A stretch of DNA of 64,000 nucleotides from Eutrigla gurnardus (GCA_963514095.1 OY741266.1:14255797-14319796); one strand, 5' to 3'; shown: positions 13,720 through 24,059, counted from the first letter of the stretch. A program made the numbers and translations. Notes: generated by a model not told the origin, from the sequence alone.

Positions 13720-15305
13720 GTCATTGCCCCTATACTTCATGTATGTAGACTTGTGATTAATCTACACGCTAACTCTCATTACCAACCACATATCTGCCCT
13801 CCAGCTGTAAAGCAGAAGGTCTCCTGACACCGATGAGCAGGGATGAGTGAGGAGAGAGAGCAAAAATGTGGGCACGATAATGATGATGATGGAGGGCTTG
13901 GATGAAAGAAAGATTTACTTTTTTCAGTAATCCCACCCTTGATGTCAGACAAACTGCAGAGGTGTCTCCTAACAACCTCTGGCTGCTTCTGACTGGCAGC
14001 GGGTTCAGACACGGAAACCGCTACTGCAGCGTGTTTTCTGTCTAAAGAGGAACTTAAGCTTGATTCCTGTTTACCGATTCATTACCACTGCTTATAGTTT
14101 ATTTAGTGTTTTGATGTCATTTATTCTAGTACTACTACTAAAGAATATATTTGTCGGTGCTTATACATTAGTGACGTTCTCGTGACCCTGTACTCATAAT
14201 TACATTTCTGATGCAGCTTGTCCTGTAACCATGGCAACCACAGAAACCAAATCGAGGAAAACGATGCAGGAAATAGTATTAGTACCACAACCCAGCAGTA
14301 TCCAAACTAATTATTTACCAAAAGTTGTGTTGGAGTAACATCAGCTTCAATCTTGGGTCGTCTGGTTGGGGCCGATAAACATGGTTTCATATCAGTTTTC
14401 TGATATATTAATTATAGGTTATTTTGGCAATTTTAAAATACAACCTGCTCTATTTTAAGTAGATTGAAACAGGTTCTGCTTCCTGGGTCCTCCTGTTCAT
14501 ACTGGCCTCCTAAAGAGATTTCAATGTAATGATGGGGGGCTCCATGCTAAAATACATTCCAGAGTTTAGCTGTAGTTAATATGACATTTCAGAGGATTGA
14601 GTTCAAATCAAGTGTTCATCCTTTTTAGCACCAAATCCCCTCTTTTTGGTTCCTTCAGACAGTGTTTTCTTGCTGAGCCGTGGCAGAGGGAGGATCCCCG
14701 CTGGATTTCTCTAACTCCAGTCAAAACCCTAACCCTGCTGAAACCTCTTGTTAGCTTCATATAAACGCTCCTAATGCATTCATGCACAGCGACAAAGACA
14801 GTGGATTTGTCTCCCATCACCTGCATTGAATTTGCATTAGAAAGGTGTTGGGACCTCAGGGTTCTATGAAACAATTCATGGATGCAGATTGAATTGTGTC
14901 TGAACATTCAGATTGGAGCGTCCTCTGTGTGGAAACACAGCCACGCACCTCCACAGGGGGTCTTTCCCCCTCCCCCATCTGCCTGCAGGCCTGTGTCACC
15001 GAAAGTGACACGTACCTGTGAATTCCAGATTCCATTCTGATTGGTCAGTGCAGTGGAAGTTGGCTTCCTACCAAGCAGACCAAGATGGAATCTCTCTCTC
15101 TTTCTATCGAGATGTCGACCTGAACAGAGGTCTCCTCTTTCTCCTGGGATTTGGACCACAGGTCTCAAGTCCCCAAGCAGCCCCCTCAAAACAGCCAACA
15201 AGCTGAATGTTGGAGCCTGCTTCTGCAACAAAGACAAGAAATCCTAGTCGAGACGCATCTCACTAGAAATTCCTCCATCCACATCTCCAAGAACAGCAAC
15301 TTTCC

Positions 15306-15354
<49 letters not shown>

Positions 15355-17175
15355 CAGTCTACCACAATAACATGATTGCACAAATGTAGGTTACTCTCTC
15401 TTTCCACTGCAGGACTTCTGCTCCCTAGAGCCCCCCTTCATTCCAGCCAACCTCTCCAGACCTGGGTCTGCTGGTGGCAGCAGGATTACAGGACCTCTGT
15501 TTGTGCCCCTGCCCAATTCCACAGCCCTTGGCTGGGCATCCAATGTGACGACTGCCCTTGCCTGGCCTCCTCTCAGCTCCCTCCGGCTGCTCGTATCTCA
15601 AGAGGGCCAGTCCTGCGTGGAGGCGTGCCATTCAGAGGGTTTCATCTGTGAGCCCGCTCACTTCCGCTTCATCAACAACAAGGAGGCCCTGCGCAGGTGA
15701 GTCAGCCCAACGTCCATCAGGGCTAGGTGTGCCCCCCACATGCCTGAAAGCTGCATACCTACGCACTTTAGTCCCAACAAACAACCTTTCTTACCCAAAC
15801 ACACATGTCCTTCAATTCACCCAGAGGATGAATCTGGTGCTATAAGACGGTATTTTTACCTTTTAAATACGTTTGTGTTTTTGATACAGTATCATTCCCT
15901 CAACTGCAATCTTTGGACTTCTGTCATTCCCACAAAATGATGATGATGGCATGAACTGCTTTGTCTGAAAAGTGAAGTTAATGTACATTAAACTTGCATT
16001 CGTTCACATGGCCACCAGGGGGCAACCCCTCTGGTTGCAAAAAGAAGTCTATTGTATAGAAGTATATGAGAAAATGATCCCACTTGTAACGATTTACCTC
16101 AGTAAATATTGTAAATATGAATTAATGGTCTCAATCACTCCTTTCAAGTATTTTATTAAATGATGAACCCATTAGTAAACATACACAAAAAAGCAGGGTT
16201 TGCTTTAGGGCGTGATTACATTGTGATTGACAGGTACCTGACCTGAATCCCTTTCACAGTCTTCAATTCATGAAAGTTAATTGTAACACTTTGGTCATCT
16301 AAAAATGGCTCACTCTGTTTAGTTGCTGCTCCCTCTCCGGTCACTTCTGAAAAACAAACAGCTTTTCCTTGAAAGTCCCTCAAAGAAAAAACAATGGTTG
16401 CACTTCCTCTGCAACTAAGTTATGGCATCTAAACCGCCCAGATGGATAGCTTCTCCTGTATTAGCTGACACTGACGGTGAACAGGTGATGCTAAATCTCA
16501 GCAGGTATTTATTGTGTGTTCTGTAACAGCTCCAGGCAGTTGAACCAGAAACTTAAGTTTCTGCCTTTTTTGAAGCTCAGAGACTTAAAGGCTGCTCCGT
16601 CAAACATCCCCCTACTGACTGCTTTCAATCTGGCTCTTATTCTTCGCTCCTTTCATCCTCCAACTAACTTCTGTGATTACTTCTCAGTCTCGGTTTACAT
16701 TGCCGCCGTCCTTTTGTTCCTGTTCCATTAAATGTTGCCGTTCTCTTTTTAAATTGCCATCTGTAGTTTGATTAAAGTGAGGAAACTTCCCGTGAATCCT
16801 GTATCTACACTCCATGTATGTTGAGTATCATTTTGAGTATAAATGCCAATTCCACTCTCCTGTTTCTCGTAGTCATATTTTCTCAGTGACCCTTTGGAGA
16901 ACACGGCAGAACATTAACCCCGGTGAAGTGTTATTTGAGGGCGTACACAGACCTCTGCTCCTGTTTCACCCCTCAGGTTGGAGGTGCAGTGCGAGGTGGT
17001 CGACTCCGAGATCAACCACATCCTTCCAGCCTTCTCGGTGGTGCGGCGAGAGTGCGGCCTCCAGCGGGAACCCCTCCTCTTCAGCTGTGCAGGATACTCC
17101 CCCAAATACAGACGTCTTTGCCCGTGCAGGGACTTCCGCCGCGGCCAGGTGGCGCTGTGCAGAGACTGTCTATAA
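4050..17175 (+). CDS. mgat5b: MGAT5B, alpha-1,6-mannosylglycoprotein 6-beta-N-acetylglucosaminyltransferase B (3' half, 8 exons)
   Basis: Known role: a Golgi type II membrane glycosyltransferase (GT18) that adds beta-1,6-GlcNAc to alpha-mannose on N-glycans and O-mannosyl glycans, mainly in nervous tissue. Seen: eight exons, 4050-4183, 5477-5607, 9215-9370, 9580-9726, 10250-10366, 13390-13464, 15413-15696 and 16977-17175, join in frame into 413 residues ending in TAA. Hallmarks in order are VIDTFGTEPAYNHEEYA, MAVVYGKEAS, VPAFVKNHGLLP, LFIGFGFPYEGPAPLEA, SQHPYAEQYIGRPHVMTVDY, YLPYEYTCEGMLERVHAYIQ and the C-terminus RRLCPCRDFRRGQVALC. The last motifs favour the B paralogue over MGAT5, from memory of both proteins. 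Four N-glycosylation sequons (NET, NLS, NST, NVT) fit a lumenal domain. The mammalian protein is about 790 residues, so roughly the N-terminal half (cytoplasmic tail, TM anchor, stem) is upstream of the window. No frameshift or stop is seen. Confidence 0.95.
4184..5476 (+). other. MGAT5B intron a-b
   Basis: 1,293-bp GT-AG intron (GTAAGA donor; acceptor CACACACATTCAG). The acceptor side carries a short CA run in place of a plain pyrimidine tract. No other feature seen. Confidence 0.85.
5477..5607 (+). CDS. mgat5b: MGAT5B exon b
   Basis: 131 nt. Encodes HTPDNSFMGFVSEELNETEK through NNMAVVYGKEASMWK; ends in phase 0 before GTACTG. Contains an NET glycosylation sequon. Both splice joins keep frame with neighbours. 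Confidence 0.93.
5608..9214 (+). other. MGAT5B intron b-c
   Basis: 3.6-kb intron. Holds a (CA)n run at 5,808-5,846 and no recognised gene or transposon. Ends in a tandem CAGCAG acceptor (9,209-9,214). Confidence 0.8.
5808..5846. repeat. (CA)n microsatellite
   Basis: About 19 units in mgat5b intron b-c. Confidence 0.97.
9215..9370 (+). CDS. mgat5b: MGAT5B exon c
   Basis: 156 nt, phase 0-0. Reads GKEGFLQILHRYMEVHGTVY to ELQQLLRKAK. The start at 9,215 is chosen because it matches the family spacing (WK-GKE); using the first CAG would add one glutamine. The donor is GCAAGA, not GT: no GT lies near the required boundary, and the next exon resumes with LFIGFGFPYEG exactly in register. Confidence 0.92.
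9371..9579 (+). other. MGAT5B GC-AG intron c-d
   Basis: 209-bp intron beginning GCAAGA after exon-end AAG and ending TTTTTCTAG. The strong remaining match to the donor consensus is typical of the minor GC-AG class spliced by the major spliceosome. Confidence 0.88.
9580..9726 (+). CDS. mgat5b: MGAT5B exon d (donor-site motif)
   Basis: 147 nt, phase 0-0, donor GTAAGC. Encodes LFIGFGFPYEGPAPLEA, then a GCIFLQPKF segment and NHEFFRGKPTSRE. The PYEGPAPLEA region is the most conserved part of the GT18 family and lies in its catalytic domain. Confidence 0.95.
9727..10249 (+). other. MGAT5B intron d-e
   Basis: 523-bp intron (GTAAGC ... TTTCTGCAG). Nothing else recognised in it. Confidence 0.85.
10250..10366 (+). 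CDS. mgat5b: MGAT5B exon e
   Basis: 117 nt, phase 0-0, donor GTACTC. Encodes VSSQHPYAEQYIGRPHVMT, VDYNNSLEFDSAIREIMRTK. The methionine in RPHVMTVDY and the IMRT segment resemble MGAT5B more than MGAT5. Confidence 0.94.
11340..11575 (+). repeat. Diverged direct repeat, copy 1
   Basis: About 235 bp sharing ordered blocks with 19,085-19,300: TCTACGGCTAAT / TCCACGGCTAAT, then CTGCTGCAGCAAAC / CCGCTGCATCAAAC, a TTGGGTGC block, CTGACTCCTCACTGACTAC / CTGACTCCTCACTCACTAC, AACACAGC and CCCCAGCCGC. Same orientation and order in both copies. Family unknown. Confidence 0.6.
12207..12277. repeat. (GT)n microsatellite
   Basis: About 35 units in mgat5b intron e-f. Confidence 0.98.
13390..13464 (+). CDS. 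mgat5b: MGAT5B exon f
   Basis: 75 nt, phase 0-0, donor GTGAGG. Encodes VEPYLPYEYTCEGMLERVHA then YIQHQ, near-identical to the family pattern. Confidence 0.94.
13667..13720. repeat. (GT)n microsatellite, interrupted
   Basis: About 27 units with one C interruption, about 200 bp after exon f. Confidence 0.96.
15308..15351. repeat. (CA)n microsatellite
   Basis: 22 units, about 60 bp before the exon g acceptor. Confidence 0.97.
15413..15696 (+). CDS. mgat5b: MGAT5B exon g (variable stem and first C-terminal cysteines)
   Basis: 284 nt; begins DFCSLEPPFIPANLSRP and ends NNKEALR plus two bases before GTGAGT. The Gly/Ser/Pro-rich first half is variable in this family. The second half has the conserved cysteine pattern (QSCVEACHSEGFICEP). 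Sequons NLS, NST and NVT lie here. Confidence 0.92.
15697..16976 (+). other. MGAT5B intron g-h
   Basis: 1.28-kb GT-AG intron (GTGAGT ... TTTCACCCCTCAG). Contains the dispersed repeat at 15,970-16,240; the rest is unassigned. Confidence 0.85.
15970..16240 (+). repeat. Fish dispersed repeat with CCACCAGGGGGC core
   Basis: The run GGCCACCAGGGGGCAAC...CTCTGGTTGCAAAAAGAAG, followed by GTATAGAAG, GAGAAAATGA and a terminal GGGCGTG...GTGATTGACAGGT segment, matches a high-copy interspersed sequence I recognise from fish genomes. Boundaries approximate; no class assigned. Confidence 0.6.
16977..17175 (+). CDS. mgat5b: MGAT5B terminal coding exon h
   Basis: 199 nt to the stop. Two bases from exon g plus the first base here form Arg, then LEVQCEVVDSEINHILPAFS, REPLLFSCAGYSPKYRRL and CPCRDFRRGQVALCRDCL, stop TAA at 17,173-17,175. 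Carries the invariant C-terminal cysteine cluster of the family. Confidence 0.95.
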
Positions 17176-18020
17176 TGACGGGACAGGAGAAGGGCAGACG
17201 CAAAAGAATTAGACAGAGATTGGTGGGGCTGGGGGGCTGAGGGGGGCATCCCACAGACCAGAACTGGGTGTAGAGCTGTGACAAGCAATGATGGTGCAGA
17301 GAGGCAGCTCCCCCCCAAAAAAACAATAGATATAGGATAATGAGGAGCAGGCATGCATGGGTTTGAAGGTTGTAAGGGAGATCTTTGGCTGGCTGTCGTT
17401 GTTATAACAGCTGTATACTGTAACTAGCTGCAGATATAAAGCAGCAGGAAGCAGGGGCAGAGGCTGGGTTATCACTCACTATGCCGACAAATCTTCACAT
17501 TAAATCTTCAACTACAGGATAATCGTTTTCAAAAGACGTTGACCGGTGATGTGATACATGAGATTTCATTTTTTTGGAACTGCATCTCTTCAAAAATACA
17601 GCGTATAAGTTGGAAAACTTGAAGAAGCGCGTGACTGCAGAGAAACTGGGACTATAGTGTCATTCCGTGACAGAGTCTTCAAATATCTGGGCTTGAAGAA
17701 GGCAACCCCGGGTCAATATCCAATCTCCTCTCTGCACTTGGACAAAGGATGATGGACAACCAAGTTATCTCCCTTGCTTTTGCTCTCGTCCTCCAATGAT
17801 GGACAGAGCAATTTATCAGGCTGAACCCAAAGTCTGAGGCAACATCGGTCAATGCAATCATCTCGTGTGGCGAAAAGAAAGGAGGAGGAAAGAGGACAAA
17901 AAAAAGGGGACAAGATTATTTTTCAATAAATAAGCCTTTAGAGCTCTCAGCTGGATTTTTAAAGAGTCCTCCAGGCTTTATTATGGAAAGAAAAATAATA
18001 AAATAAAAAATCAGAACAAA
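17176..18020 (+). other. MGAT5B 3' UTR (inferred)
   Basis: Runs from the stop codon to the AATAAA cluster. AATAAA occurs at 17,925-17,930, 17,997-18,002 and 18,002-18,007. The last two are followed by a GT-rich stretch (18,027-18,052), the usual arrangement around a cleavage site. The exact site is not determined. Confidence 0.6.
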
Positions 18021-18052
18021 TCAAAGTGTTGAGGTGTGTTTTATGTTGTGTG
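17997..18052 (+). terminator. Polyadenylation signals and GT-rich downstream element
   Basis: Two overlapping AATAAA hexamers (17,997-18,007) followed about 20 nt later by GT/T-rich sequence. Best candidate for the mgat5b cleavage and polyadenylation site; the hexamer at 17,925 is an alternative. Confidence 0.6.
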
Positions 18053-18551
18053 GTCTTCACTCGGCCCCTTCCTGTCTTCTTATGTTTCTGCTATTCTCGC
18101 TTCTACACCCACCTTTCAGATCCTCACACCGTTCACACCTATTTGCATTTCCATCAGTCCGACTGGGGAGGAACCTTTGATGTTTCTCACACGGAGGTCG
18201 AAGCTGTCGATAAGAAGTGAGGGAGCAAGTGACAGAGGGGAGACGGAGAAATTAGATTTCAGATTAGTGTCCAGTATTTGTGGATGAGCAACGATGTATT
18301 TTATATAATGTGTTTTTTTTTACTCCAGCTACTGTCCAGTATTACTCTGGGAAACAAGGCTAAAGCTAATAGGGCAGTGTGCAAAAGCAGACTTAGCACA
18401 GTTGGTGGAGCCCCAAAACAAAGCTAAAAGATGTCCAATCCCCGACACACCCTTAAGATTGTAAAATAGTATGATCCCCATATTCCACATGACAAACACC
18501 GGGTATGTTAGTTGTGTGGTACTTCCACACCATATCTTCACAGAGATATTA

Positions 18552-18700
18552 CAGTTTTTACAATTGCTAAACGAGCACAACTGCAGCTACATGTGCAAAA
18601 CTAACCCAGTCTGCAGTCACCTGAGTGAACTGTTGGCGTCCTTTGTCCGGGTCATTCCTAATTAATGGCTCTATGTCCAGGTGTCCCACATCTTTGACAT
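18552..18700 (+). mobile_element. Fragment of a Tc1/mariner-IS630-like element (one end only)
   Basis: Begins CAGTTTTTACAATTGCTAAA directly after a TA dinucleotide. This resembles the ends of the element at 37,382-39,786 (CAGTTTTTTACGATTGAATA). Only one end was found, so this is a truncated or deleted relative; the inner boundary is a guess. Confidence 0.4.
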
Positions 18701-18962
18701 CTCTGTCCTCCTTTTCACCACCATGTTCCAAAAACCTTGTACCCCTCTCTGTGCAAAGATTTATTTCTAGATTAAATCATTCTGAGTTTTGACAGAGTAG
18801 CTCTATTGTTAGCATGCGCGTGGTCTTGAGGACAGACCTAACAACGTATTAATTTAGTAGGTTATTCCGGTTTCCTCTATCCATTGATTGCAAATTACCG
18901 AATAATCTGTTTATTTTGTGTCCATACCACTGTCATAAACCAGTGTGGCTTGCTGGATAGAT

Positions 18963-19075
18963 GAGTGAGTGAGTGAGTGAGTGAGTGAGTGAGTGAGTGA
19001 GTGAGTGAGTGAGTGAGTGAGTGAGTGAGTGAGTGAGTGAGTGAGTGAGTGAGTGAGTGAGTGAGTGAGTGAGTG
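18963..19075. repeat. (GAGT)n tetranucleotide microsatellite
   Basis: About 28 nearly perfect GAGT units. The minus-strand frames give repeating Leu-Thr-His-Ser, which are repeat products and not genes. Confidence 0.97.
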
Positions 19076-19084
19076 TGCACCTCC

Positions 19085-19300
19085 GTGTCTGTCCACGGCT
19101 AATCGCTCATTCCGCTGCATCAAACATTATATTACACATTAAGCATTATATTTTGGGTGCGGTTATGGCTGTGTCAAGGTTTCATTACCTGTTTTATACC
19201 GCCATTGACTGCCTGCTGACTCCTCACTCACTACTCTTAACTGCTGGAGAAAACACAGCTGAGTGAATCACTGATCCCCAGCCGCTGCGCCGCTGTCAGA
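19085..19300 (+). repeat. Diverged direct repeat, copy 2
   Basis: Partner of 11,340-11,575 (see that entry), lying just 3' of the (GAGT)n array and downstream of mgat5b. The two copies have small indels between matching blocks. Confidence 0.6.
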
Positions 19301-19453
19301 GACACGGTTATTTTGTGCCTTTTTATTTTTGCCTTTTTCACTCCACCGAGTGCACCTTCCTATTTTTGTTTTGGTTTATTTGGAGCCAGATCGAATGAAC
19401 CCCAACAGTAGTAAGGCCATCCGTAATCAATACACAGCTCTTCGATTAACGAT

Positions 19454-19455
<2 letters not shown>

Positions 19456-19542
<87 letters not shown>
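19456..19542. repeat. (GT)n microsatellite
   Basis: About 43 perfect dinucleotide units. Confidence 0.98.
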
Positions 19543-19544
<2 letters not shown>

Positions 19545-21877
19545 TTAGTTAGAGAACCAGAGCTGCTCTTGGTCTGAATCCCAGTGAAGAATAACATGAA
19601 TAATAAATCACTCATCAAATCCTCATTGACCTGCACCTGCATTGGTGGGAAAATGTCACCCTATTCACCAGCGTTCTGTGATTTCAATTTAGCACCACAG
19701 GCAATTCAAATTGCAATGAATACTTTAATCTCTGCAATTCATCCATCTTCCTGAGTGAAATATTTACAATGATCATAAAAAAGCACTTAGGCCCTGTGCA
19801 GAAAATCACTTCTTTCTCTCCATGAACCCAGCACATTAGAGCAGGCTGCAGCCAATAGGAAGGCTCTAATGTCATAGCAACGAGCATAATGTGTGATGAT
19901 GTCACATTAGAATTCATTCATTCATATCAATTGAAGCTGAGCACATTTTCTTTGTCGCAAATGAAGTGTGGTTAAGTTGAGGGAGCTAACGTGTTTTCCA
20001 TTGAGGTAACAGATCTGCATTTTGAGGAAATCGGATTAGTTTTGAAAATTGTTACCGTATGAGTGTGTTCATTATGAAGCTGGAAGAAGAGATAATCAGC
20101 TCACCTTTCTGCCTAGCAGCATCTCTAAATCCCACTGATTCTACCAAAACCAACATTTTAAAACGACACGGCGTGTTTTTACGCGGATGATGTTTGTTTT
20201 GGCTGCAGTTGCTTCTTGGAGTGAATTTGCCAGGCAACCAGCGGGGAGACTCCAGAAAGTCACCGCAAGAATGCAAATAAGTGTATTTCTCTAAATATTC
20301 TGAGCCACTGAAGGTGGAGCGTATAGTGTTACAGTAACCATCATATATTCAGGTGAGATTTCCAGCTCTCTCTGAAAGTCTCCGTCGGCTCTCAAGGTGA
20401 CTTTCAAACTTTAAGCGTAGCTGCCGAGGGAACCACATGGGGAACTTTTCCAACGGCGGCATATTTCCTGTTTTCGTTGCACACACCCCGGATCACCAAA
20501 CCTCTTGAGTCACTTGAAGGACACAGACTGTGAGTGCGCGTGCACGTGTTGTGTGAAGATGCAACGCACAGCTTGAGTCTGAATAGTCCTCAAAATGCCT
20601 CCGGGCCACAATTCATTTTGACCGAAGTCTCCATCTAGACATAAACCAAACCAGCGCAGCAAAAGAAACAAATAGTGGATTTAAAAGGCAGCGCCAGTTA
20701 CTTTATTGATCCATGTTATTATTTTGCCATCAAAACTTCAAAAACTAAAGACCAGTACAGGAAGAGATTGATGCACACAGCTGAATACCCACCAGCCCAT
20801 GGAGATGATAAATATGTAACTCGCACAACACTTTTTCTGACGTCCACTTTGTTTGTTTTTATACATTGTTGCTGCTACTGCGGCTCTAATTACCTTTCTT
20901 CCCCTGGCCTTTGCCTCAGCGCACTGCAGCGTTCCCGTTCTTCCTTTGATCATACAACCATGAGGGTGCTTGTGTATGCATTGTTGTGTGTGCATTTGTT
21001 TATACCTGCACGCACAATAGAATATTACATGTGTAATATATGTATTATATTACATAACATATTCTCCCACTGTGTTGGAGTCTGGAAGTAAGAGGAGGCT
21101 TTCAGTCGAGCGTGTGTGTCTAAGTGCAAGCTCGCCTACAGATGTGAAGACAAACACTCATCTCTTTGTGGTACATTTCTCGTGTTTCCTGGCGTGGCTC
21201 TTTAATGAAGCCGACATCCTTTTGAAGTGGAGGAGGAAGAGGAGGAGGAGGAGGAGCATGCATCCAGCGCCTTTAGTCATGTGGTCACATCTCCGCTGGG
21301 CTTTTCACATCAAGCTGGAGTGGAGCCTGTTTCCTGTTTGCTACAAATGTGTTGCTCTCTCTCTCTCTCAAACTTAGGAGACCATTAACGCTGCTGTGTG
21401 TTACATTATAGCGTAACACCAATTGAGAACAATAGGGAAATCTAAATGTGTGTATGAATCACTGTATGGAGATGTGTTTCATCTTTGTTTTGTAGTAAAA
21501 TACCTCCAGGGCTACCAGCAGAGTGGGAGATAGGGGAGGAAGAAGGGAAATAAGAAGAGGAGGAGGTGATTAAGGTTTAAGCGAATTAAAAGAGGAAAGA
21601 GGGATGAGCGTGAACAAAAAGGAAGGAAACCAAAGGGAAGGAAGAAATAGGAGAAGATGTAATGGAAGGAGAGGGAAAGAAGGAGAGAGGAAGGAGAGGA
21701 GGAGATGGGAGCTACGAGAGGTCGACGGCATTCTCATCTATAATGCATAGGTAATTGGCTGACTCCTCTTGAGCGCCAACGTGAGCCTGAATAAATAAAG
21801 TTGTGTGTAAATAAAAGAGACGCTCAAAAAGAGACGCAAATCAATACGAGATGCCCCAGGTGAGTGGGTGAGAGCGA

Positions 21878-21879
<2 letters not shown>

Positions 21880-21928
<49 letters not shown>

Positions 21929-21931
21929 TCT
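21880..21931. repeat. (TC)n microsatellite
   Basis: Polypyrimidine repeat with one interruption. Confidence 0.95.
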
Positions 21932-22010
21932 TTATTTCTTTTAGTATTTAGGCAGGCTGTGTGGCACAAAGCGATGTGCAACAATTAGTGTGCAGAAAAC
22001 ACCTTAGGAG

Positions 22011-22011
<1 letters not shown>

Positions 22012-22042
<31 letters not shown>
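22012..22042. repeat. (GT)n microsatellite
   Basis: About 15 units. Confidence 0.95.
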
Positions 22043-22043
<1 letters not shown>

Positions 22044-23540
22044 TGTTCTCTTGCCCTCCCTCTCCACAGTTATCTCCCCCCTCCAGCCATGTTTCCTCCC
22101 TTTCTGCACTCCTTCTACCAAGCCTTCTTCCATCATTTCCCTCCAATGAGGTAAAAAAAAGATACCATATATTCCAACATAACCGACATATATGTAGGAA
22201 TGTGTGGTTTCCTTGACAACATAGAACGTTATATATGTATTAGCCCTGCATCTTATGTTGGTCACATCCTGGCCAAGTCAACAAAAAACGGAAAGCAAGA
22301 CATTTCTGCAAAATAATACAGGACCCAATCGGCTTAGTTTCTACAGGCAGCAAAGGGCAAGAAAGGACTATTGCCCCCCTTGTTTTTTCTCTTAGGTTTA
22401 GGGAGGTTTAACCCTCATGCAGTTTTTAGGTTCTTGCACTGCAGTAAAGCAGCAACAGTCCGAAAGCAATAACGTTTGTCTTTGTACAAGCTGTCTCGGC
22501 CACTAATGTTTCTAATGCATCAGTGTAGCAATTTGTCTGAACACAGTTGGAGGAAAGGGATGTCTGCCTCTACCCTCTGAGGTTAACAAGCATAAAAAAA
22601 AAATACAGTTCAAAATAAAACGCAGAGGCTAGACAGTCACCCGCGAGGATTCAGGAAGAATCACTTGCTAATTGTCTCTTTTCTCTTATCTCGCTTTAAA
22701 GCAAGCGAACCATAGCTTTAAAACCGAAAGCAGACAGAGGAGCAGAGAGAAAAGCATGATGAAAGGTGACGAAAGAGCTGAGAGCTGGTGGAGAGGCTGG
22801 CCTCGAGCTCTCCTCTGCCCAGCGAGGGTGCTCAGCAGGAGGGCCGAGGAGATGAAGAGGGCCCCTTTGAAACGGATGGGAAGTGGGAATGTCTTTTAAC
22901 ATTCATCCGACGCTTCCTGCTGGATGTCTGAATCAACCTTGAACGCCTGTCGCGTCACACACTGACCAGATCGCATAACGAGAAAGCAAACAAGCCAGAC
23001 AGCGACCTACAGGGAGCCGTCATCAGAGGAACAGAAAACTCAAGTGTTCACAGTCGGAACCAACATTTCCCCCTAAACAAAGACATATGATGGGTTGTTC
23101 TGATCAAACGGTATGAGAGTCAGCATTTCATTCATTTTTCCTGCCCGATACACCGCGTGTACTTCTTTCTATGTTGTAGCTCTCAAAGTTTCTCATGTGT
23201 GAAGCAAATACAGTCTATAAGCAGCGATTTATATTCCATATACCACATTAATGAAGTCAACAGAAACATTTGCATTTCATTATCAAGAATCTAATTTTGT
23301 ATCGTACCAAAACGGTCTGAAACACATTTTATTGGGAATCGCAAATTCTTGTTCCTCTTGGTTATAGTAGAGTTTGCCACTTGTGCTTTTTTTCTGAACA
23401 TTTCATGGATACAGATTAAAGCCCATGTGAATCAAAACTCAGGAATGTGTGTGGACGTCTACAGGCTGGGTTGTTGCACGTCACCTCTTTCTAAATGTAC
23501 CATTTTTCCTTTTTCATTTTTCAGTGCTTCCTGTTTTATT

Positions 23541-24053
23541 TTGTTACTCACCTTCATTGGCTTCCTGTCCTTTATAGAATTGATTTTAAACTTTTATTGT
23601 TTGTTTTTAAAGCTCTTAATGGCCTTGCCCCACTGTATTTATCTGAGCTTTTAACCGTCCGTAATCCTGGTAGAGCTCTGAGGTCAACCAATCATCTTTT
23701 GCTCAAAGTGCCCAGGTCTAAATACAAGCACTGGGGTGACCGAGCCTTTTCGCTGCTGCCCCCAGGCTCTGGAACAAGCTCCCCACCGAAATGTGCCTCA
23801 TTTCTAACCTGGGCCTCCTCAAATCCAGGCTTAAAACCTATTTATTCAGGATGGCTTTTAATACCTAGTAGCGTGATGACATTTTTATTTGTATCTTATT
23901 TTAGTCTTTCTTTGATTTTACTGTATTTCATTGTTTGTAATTGTTTTTAATTGCTTTTATTTTATTCTTCTTTTTATTTTTGGCAGTAAAGCACTTTGGT
24001 GAACCGAAAGGTTGTTGTAAAGGGCTGTATAAGTAAAGTACATTTACATTTAC
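23541..24053 (+). mobile_element. L2/jockey-like LINE, 3' fragment
   Basis: Encodes the tail of a LINE ORF2: THLHWLPVLYRIDFKLL, VFKALNGLAPLYLSELL, a frame-disturbed GDRAFSLLPP segment and GLKPIYS. A 3' UTR with AAAGCACTTTGGTGAACC...AAGGGCTGTATAAGTAAAG and a short tail of CATTTA repeats follow, as in L2-type elements. The endonuclease and reverse transcriptase core are absent, so this is a 5'-truncated dead copy. Confidence 0.8.
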
Positions 24054-24059
24054 CTCTCC

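Larger units (their letters stand above)
13465..15412 (+). other. MGAT5B intron f-g
   Basis: 1.95-kb intron. Holds a (CA)n run at 13,509-13,541, an interrupted (GT)n at 13,667-13,720, (CA)n at 15,308-15,351 and a small perfect hairpin at 14,993-15,011. Ends CTTTCCACTGCAG. Confidence 0.82.
18053..23540. other. Intergenic, no gene recognised
   Basis: Holds a transposon end (18,552-18,700), a (GAGT)n array, a long (GT)n array, a repeat copy at 19,085-19,300, purine-rich sequence (about 21,520-21,720), a (TC)n run (21,880-21,931) and a (GT)n run (22,012-22,042). Open frames here are short and without family resemblance. Confidence 0.6.

Noticed and set aside
16914..17354. Minus-strand and shifted frames over the last mgat5b exon
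   Set aside because: Shadows of the GC-rich coding exon on the other frames.
18895..19123. Leu-Thr-His-Ser repeat protein on the minus strand
   Set aside because: Pure product of the (GAGT)n microsatellite.
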